A DNA stretch of 64,000 nucleotides from Paracidovorax citrulli (GTDB lineage Bacteria; Pseudomonadota; Gammaproteobacteria; Burkholderiales; Burkholderiaceae_C). Both the position numbers and the translations under genes were made by a program. The stretch spans positions 1-64,000 of the forward strand of contig NZ_FNEY01000003.1 of the NCBI RefSeq assembly GCF_900100305.1. Direction: 5' to 3'. Shown here piece by piece: positions 60,091-64,000 of this stretch. The notes under the pieces were generated by a model, which was not told the origin of the DNA, ran no database searches, and worked only from the letters and a program-made list of their open reading frames with translations. Numbering within the stretch: the stretch's first letter is position 1; every line of letters starts with the position of its first letter.

Positions 60091-60720
60091 TCAGGTCGGC
60101 CAGCCGGCGGCCTCGTCGATCGCCTCGATCTGCTCGATGTCTGCGGCGTTCCAGGCCAGTTCCTCCAGCCGTTGGCGCGTGCCCGACAGCGCGCCGTGCA
60201 CGGATCGGTAGGCCATGTCCAGCGCCACGATCCTTCGCGCCAGCTCGGCGCGGTCCAGGCCGCGCGCCGCGGCAGCAGCATCGATCCACGGGGTTGCCGC
60301 CGCGTCATCTGCCTGCAGGGCTCGGGCCTCTCGGGTCTGCACCGGCCAGCTCTCTCGCTCGGCGCTCGGATAGCTGGCCGAGATCGCCGCGGTGCGCCGC
60401 TCGTATTCGGAGTTGATCGCCGCGATCTTCATGCCGCGTGCGCGCTGCACGTCGCGGGCTGCTTCTCGCTCTCGTGCATCGATTTCTTCGGCCGTGAGCG
60501 GCACCACCGCCCAGGTCTGCCGCCACACGCCACCCACCTCCAGCGGTGGCAGCTCCACCGTGCGCTCCGCCGCCGCGTCATGGGCGGGCTGGGCGGTGGC
60601 CTCGACGAGCAGATACCCGTCGGGCGCCGAGAACGGCACCGGGAAAGAGCACTCCGGGTGTCGCGCGATCACGTCTTGCTCGGTCAGCGGATACGCCCCC
60701 GTCTCGATGTGCAAATACAT
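60091..60720 (-). CDS. Tail fibre-associated protein (DUF4376-like)
   Basis: This 209-residue protein starts MYLHIETGAYPLTEQDVIA and has the C-terminal helical region LARRIVALDMAYRSVHGALSG and ELAWNAADIEQIEAI, like proteins encoded after tail-fibre genes that act as assembly factors. The start overlaps the stop of the glycine-rich tail gene. Role in fibre assembly is inferred from position. Confidence 0.65.
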   Translation of the reverse strand: MYLHIETGAYPLTEQDVIARHPECSFPVPFSAPDGYLLVEATAQPAHDAAAERTVELPPLEVGGVWRQTWAVVPLTAEEIDAREREAARDVQRARGMKIAAINSEYERRTAAISASYPSAERESWPVQTREARALQADDAAATPWIDAAAAARGLDRAELARRIVALDMAYRSVHGALSGTRQRLEELAWNAADIEQIEAIDEAAGWPT

Positions 60721-61397
60721 CACATGTCTCCTGCGTTGTTGGGATAGGAGCGGCCTCCGCCCCACATGATTCGCACGGCGCCAGCACCCTGGCGCAGCAC
60801 TGACCCGGACGGGACAAATACCGTGATCGTGACGGCCTGGCCGGGGACCACAGCCACGTTGTTTTTCCACGCGAGCGCGCCGCCTCTCGACCCATTGCTG
60901 GTGCTGGTAGGGCCGCCGTTGCCACCCCCGTACGACCCACCGAACACCCCGCTCGAATCGCTCCCCGGAGCGCTGCCGACGCCCTTGAGCCCGATGCCTT
61001 TGCCGCCATACCCGGTGGTGCCGCCAGAGTTGCCCTCGCCCGACCCCGTGCCGGCAGAATTTGGCCAGCTGGCCCCGGGGCCGCCATCGCCGGTATAGCC
61101 ACCAGCACCGCCCCCGCCCCCGGCCAACGGGTCCGCGCCGGGCGTCCCAGTATCCACCCACCCGCCTCCTGCGCCACCATTCCCGCCTCCGTCGCCGATC
61201 CGATCGAAGTTGAGCGCGCGGCAGACGATCACGCCACCGACGACAACCTGGGTGGCGTTGCCGAAACCGCCCGTCTCCACGCAGACCATAGAGATCGACT
61301 CCACCCCCGGAGGAACGATCCAGGTGGCCGAGGCGAGAAACTCCACCTGGCCAGGTGCTGCGTTGCCCGCGAACATGAGTTGCTCGATGTCGATCAT
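60720..61397 (-). CDS. Glycine-rich tail fibre/adhesin protein
   Basis: This 225-residue protein has a beta-rich start (WIVPPGVESISMVCVETGG), a Gly-rich middle (about 70-150, many GG pairs) and a VVPGQAVTITVFVPSGSV strand near the end. Such Gly-rich domains form the tip of tail fibres and bind host receptors. It is coupled by ATGA to both neighbours. Confidence 0.7.
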   Translation of the reverse strand: MIDIEQLMFAGNAAPGQVEFLASATWIVPPGVESISMVCVETGGFGNATQVVVGGVIVCRALNFDRIGDGGGNGGAGGGWVDTGTPGADPLAGGGGGAGGYTGDGGPGASWPNSAGTGSGEGNSGGTTGYGGKGIGLKGVGSAPGSDSSGVFGGSYGGGNGGPTSTSNGSRGGALAWKNNVAVVPGQAVTITVFVPSGSVLRQGAGAVRIMWGGGRSYPNNAGDM

Positions 61398-62311
61398 GGC
61401 TGGTAGTTGCTCAGTGCTGCGCCGCGCCAGGTCGTGCCGCCGTTGCGCGTGGTGAACATGAAGAGGTGGACGCGTCCAGTGGTGAGCGTCGGCGCGACGT
61501 TGGCCGGCCACTTGACCGACGCGGGCCAGGTGATAACGCCTCCCCGGTGGTCCACCTCCAGGGCGAATGAGCCGCGCACACCAGACGCCGGTGGGTTGAC
61601 GAAGCTGAACGCGGCGTTGCCGAAGATGGTCTGGAAAAAATAATTGGAGTTGTTGCAATCGACCACAAGGTCGCCCATCTCCAGCGCGTTGCCGCGCAGC
61701 GCGCCGGTGTACGAGACGATGCCTGCGAAGGACGGCGACACTTTGGGCGCCAGGGTCGGAAGGTCAGTGGGTGTCAGCGTGACCGCACCCGACCGGCCAT
61801 TGACCGACGACACGCCGGCGACCGCGGAGATGCCCTCCACCCATGCGCTACCGCTCCATGTCATCACCTTGCTGGTGCTGGTGTTGTAGTACACCGCGCC
61901 GGCCTGCAGGGCTGCCCCCTGGTTGTCGGTGGTCGGCGCGGAGGCCTTGGCCCCAAGGTATCGTCTGTCCACCTGCAGCGCCGATGCGCTGGCCGCCGTG
62001 GCCGATGCGCTCGCGTTGCCTGCCTGGGTGATGGCCGTGTCGCGCGCAGCCTCGGCGCCAGCGCGCGCGGCGGCAGCGTTGGTCGCCTGCGTGCCGGCCG
62101 TGGTCGCGGAGCCCGCGGCCGCCGTCGCTCGCTCCTGTGCAGCCGTAGCGTTCTGGAACACGTTGGCGGCCACCGCATTGATCTGCGGCACCATATTGAC
62201 CTGCGCCGCCACGGTGGCAAAGCCCTTGCTGTTGAAGTCCGCCGGTGTGTCGGTCGGCAGCGGCGCCGGGGGCAGCGCGTCGATTGCTGGCGGGGATGTG
62301 ATGTTGGTCAT
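61394..62311 (-). CDS. Phage tail fibre protein
   Basis: This 305-residue protein has an N-terminal region, an Ala/Thr-rich coiled coil (about 45-120) and YNTSTSKVMTWSGSAWV, then a VNGRSGAVTLTPTDL collar-like motif common to tail fibres. The C-terminal part (VRGSFALEVDHRGGVITWPASVKWP) resembles fibre tip domains. ATG 62311 overlaps the stop of the preceding gene. Confidence 0.8.
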   Translation of the reverse strand: MTNITSPPAIDALPPAPLPTDTPADFNSKGFATVAAQVNMVPQINAVAANVFQNATAAQERATAAAGSATTAGTQATNAAAARAGAEAARDTAITQAGNASASATAASASALQVDRRYLGAKASAPTTDNQGAALQAGAVYYNTSTSKVMTWSGSAWVEGISAVAGVSSVNGRSGAVTLTPTDLPTLAPKVSPSFAGIVSYTGALRGNALEMGDLVVDCNNSNYFFQTIFGNAAFSFVNPPASGVRGSFALEVDHRGGVITWPASVKWPANVAPTLTTGRVHLFMFTTRNGGTTWRGAALSNYQP

Positions 62312-63219
62312 GTGAGCCCTTCCAGCTCCAGCTCGGAGTCCGAGTAGTCGTAGTAGGAAATCACGATGTCGAACGACTTGTAGAAGCCGTACACCGTGGT
62401 TGATGCGTAGCGCTCGGAGCCCACCCACAGGCAGGGCGTGGCGCGAACCTCAGCCAGGAAGTCGTTGAAGGAATCCACCTCCGCGGCCGTGAGCAGCAGA
62501 GAGAAGCTCGCGCGCTTTGCGAAAGCCCTCTCCACCACCACCACGTCGCCGAACTCAGTGCGTTCCTTGCGGCTGTAGTCCTGGATGCCCACCCGCGCGC
62601 CGGCCTTAACGCCCAGCCCGAAAGTGCGCACTTGGCCAAGCAGCAGCACGCCCACCGCGAGCGTCGCGCCGCCCATGATGTCCACGAGCACATCTGCGCC
62701 CGGGAAGCTCGGCAGATCCATCTGGACGGACTGCGTGGGCATGCGCCGCTCGCCGAAGAACCACTGCCACCACCCGGCCGCCACAGGCTGGCGAGAGAGG
62801 TCCACCGTCTTGTCGTACACCGTGCCGTAGGCCGGATCGATCACGCGCACGCGCATGCTCGTGGTCCCGGAGAGGTTCAGGACCGCGAGCGACGTGATCG
62901 CCTGACCTGGGCGCAGCCGATACTGGATGCTGGAGGCCTGCGCGGTCTGCGAGCTCACCGACCTGTCGAAGACCTTCCAGCGGTTGGTCGCGCCAACCTC
63001 CACCCACCATCCCGCCGTGGCCGTCGGGTCTTTGCCCACGTTGCCGTCCTGCACGCTCTGGTACACCTTGTGGGCGCCCACGTGCATGACGCGGGCGCCC
63101 ACCGCATAGGTAGTGCCCGATGTCCAAACGGGATAGTCGGACTCGGGCACGTTGGTGCTCACGAGCATGGCCGGGGTGACGGCGATCGGCCGCACCACGG
63201 TCAGGGACTTGATGCTCAT
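62308..63219 (-). CDS. Phage tail protein with carbohydrate-binding-like region
   Basis: This 303-residue protein has WTSGTTYAVGARVMHVGAHKVYQSV near its N-terminus, a carbohydrate-binding-type WxxGxxYxxGxxV motif, and a later beta-rich domain. It lies between tape-measure and tail-fibre genes and probably belongs to the tail tip. ATG 63219 overlaps the tape-measure stop. Confidence 0.72.
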   Translation of the reverse strand: MSIKSLTVVRPIAVTPAMLVSTNVPESDYPVWTSGTTYAVGARVMHVGAHKVYQSVQDGNVGKDPTATAGWWVEVGATNRWKVFDRSVSSQTAQASSIQYRLRPGQAITSLAVLNLSGTTSMRVRVIDPAYGTVYDKTVDLSRQPVAAGWWQWFFGERRMPTQSVQMDLPSFPGADVLVDIMGGATLAVGVLLLGQVRTFGLGVKAGARVGIQDYSRKERTEFGDVVVVERAFAKRASFSLLLTAAEVDSFNDFLAEVRATPCLWVGSERYASTTVYGFYKSFDIVISYYDYSDSELELEGLT

Positions 63220-64000
63220 GCGGTTTGCTCCTCTCGTTGCGGCGGCGTGCCGTCTCCGTCCCATCGCTCCAGCACTTTCGCGATGCGCGCGTTCAGCCGC
63301 AGGATCTCGCCTGCCTGCTGCCGGTTCTCGGCCACCAGCTGCGCCACCAGGCCCTCCAACCGTTCCGACCGACCGCTCTGCTGGCCCGCGTCGATCGCGG
63401 CCATCAGGGCGCGGTTGTCGGCGGCCGGGATGATCCGCTCGCCCTTGTGGACGATGGCCGGCGTGTCGTATGGCACGTAGTTCGTGCCCACCGCGAACGC
63501 CGGCACGCCCACGCTGGCTGCAGCCTTCACCCAGTCGCTGTAGAAATACCCGCTCAGGATCGACAGATCGTCCAGCGTCCCGCCAGCACTCCGAATTGCC
63601 GTGAGCAACCCGATCAGGTCCCCAGTGCCGTCGAAGGAGTGGTACAGGCCCGAGAGCCCGTCCAGCTTGGCGATCAACGCCTGGTCGATGACGGGCGTGT
63701 ACCCGATCGAGGTGCCCAGCGAGGTGACCCGCCGGTACTTGGCCTCGGGCTGCGCAGGAGCGGTAACCGTGCCCGGACTCGACCCGCCCCAGACGGCCTG
63801 CGACCCACCGCCCTGCGGCGGCTTCGTCGCGGGCGGCTTGCCCAGCGCCGTTGCCAGCTTGTCGATCGCCTGCTCCACGGACAGGGTCGCGTCGAAGGTG
63901 CCGTTCGCGATGTCGATCTGCCGGCGCCAGTAGTCCAGCATTTCCTGCTGGGCTTTCAGCTGCCGGTTGATCGTCTCGGTCTGCAGGTCCAGCGCCTTGC
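63216..64000 (-). CDS. Tail tape-measure protein, C-terminal part (open at window edge)
   Basis: The visible 261 residues are the C-terminus of a tape-measure protein, which sets phage tail length. GTNYVPYDTPAIVHKGERIIP is highly typical. A coiled-coil end (LVAENRQQAGEILRLNARI) follows. The frame is open at 64000, so the rest lies outside. Together with the fibres it indicates a long-tailed phage. Confidence 0.85.
   Translation of the reverse strand, partial: KALDLQTETINRQLKAQQEMLDYWRRQIDIANGTFDATLSVEQAIDKLATALGKPPATKPPQGGGSQAVWGGSSPGTVTAPAQPEAKYRRVTSLGTSIGYTPVIDQALIAKLDGLSGLYHSFDGTGDLIGLLTAIRSAGGTLDDLSILSGYFYSDWVKAAASVGVPAFAVGTNYVPYDTPAIVHKGERIIPAADNRALMAAIDAGQQSGRSERLEGLVAQLVAENRQQAGEILRLNARIAKVLERWDGDGTPPQREEQTA

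Overview
The window looks like chromosome from a plant-associated Comamonadaceae bacterium, most likely a pathogenic Acidovorax (citrulli/avenae type). The GC content is high. The gene order thrS-infC-rpmI-rplT-pheS-pheT-ihfA-merR-tRNA-Pro is typical of Burkholderiales, and there are signs of a type III secretion lifestyle: a textbook PIP-box promoter and an NleD/HopH1-type metalloprotease effector gene. The species assignment is inferred from protein resemblance, because no database could be searched.

Layout. 1-1264: right end of an IS481-family element that cut off the front of a class 3 lipase gene. 1.3-9 kb: YnfA-type membrane protein, CHASE-PAS-GGDEF-EAL protein, ArsB-type permease, ABC exporter, sugar O-acetyltransferase. 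9-10 kb: unknown Ser/Pro-rich protein behind a perfect PIP box (candidate new type III effector). 10.1-18.7 kb: the translation block on the minus strand, with two regulatory leaders; the thrS leader encodes a threonine-rich 16-residue peptide followed by mutually exclusive antiterminator and terminator helices. 18.8-25 kb: isocitrate lyase with twin palindromic operators, a cyclotransferase-like protein, two EamA exporters around an Lrp regulator, a SWIB protein, and an iron-binding periplasmic protein. 25.3-37.7 kb: lipid and acyl-CoA metabolism, mostly two minus-strand operons, interrupted by the lower-GC effector gene at 31.2-31.9 kb. 38-44.7 kb: a Tat-exported family 5 glycosidase and a Sia-type signalling operon (PP2C phosphatase, SiaB kinase, SiaC, diguanylate cyclase) with an EAL protein added at its end. 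The phosphatase gene is split by an apparent 4-base deletion. 44.8-51.7 kb: branched-chain amino-acid-type ABC transporter (livKHMGF order) and an acyl-CoA ligase. 51.9-57.1 kb: selO-msrB, yciB-bolA, a periplasmic prolyl isomerase, an acyltransferase-like membrane protein and an SGNH hydrolase. 57.4-64 kb: one end of a tailed-phage prophage integrated in a tRNA-Pro(UGG) gene. Only the 3' part of the tRNA remains here, followed by lysis genes, tail-fibre genes and the end of the tape-measure gene.

The genes fit an organism that uses fatty acids and acyl-CoAs (glyoxylate shunt, beta-oxidation, acyl-CoA ligase), invests heavily in c-di-GMP control (three GGDEF/EAL proteins) and attacks plants (glycosidase, effectors). 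Mobile DNA is present at both ends. Coordinates of starts were chosen from start codons, ribosome-binding sites and ATGA overlaps, and are less certain than stops.
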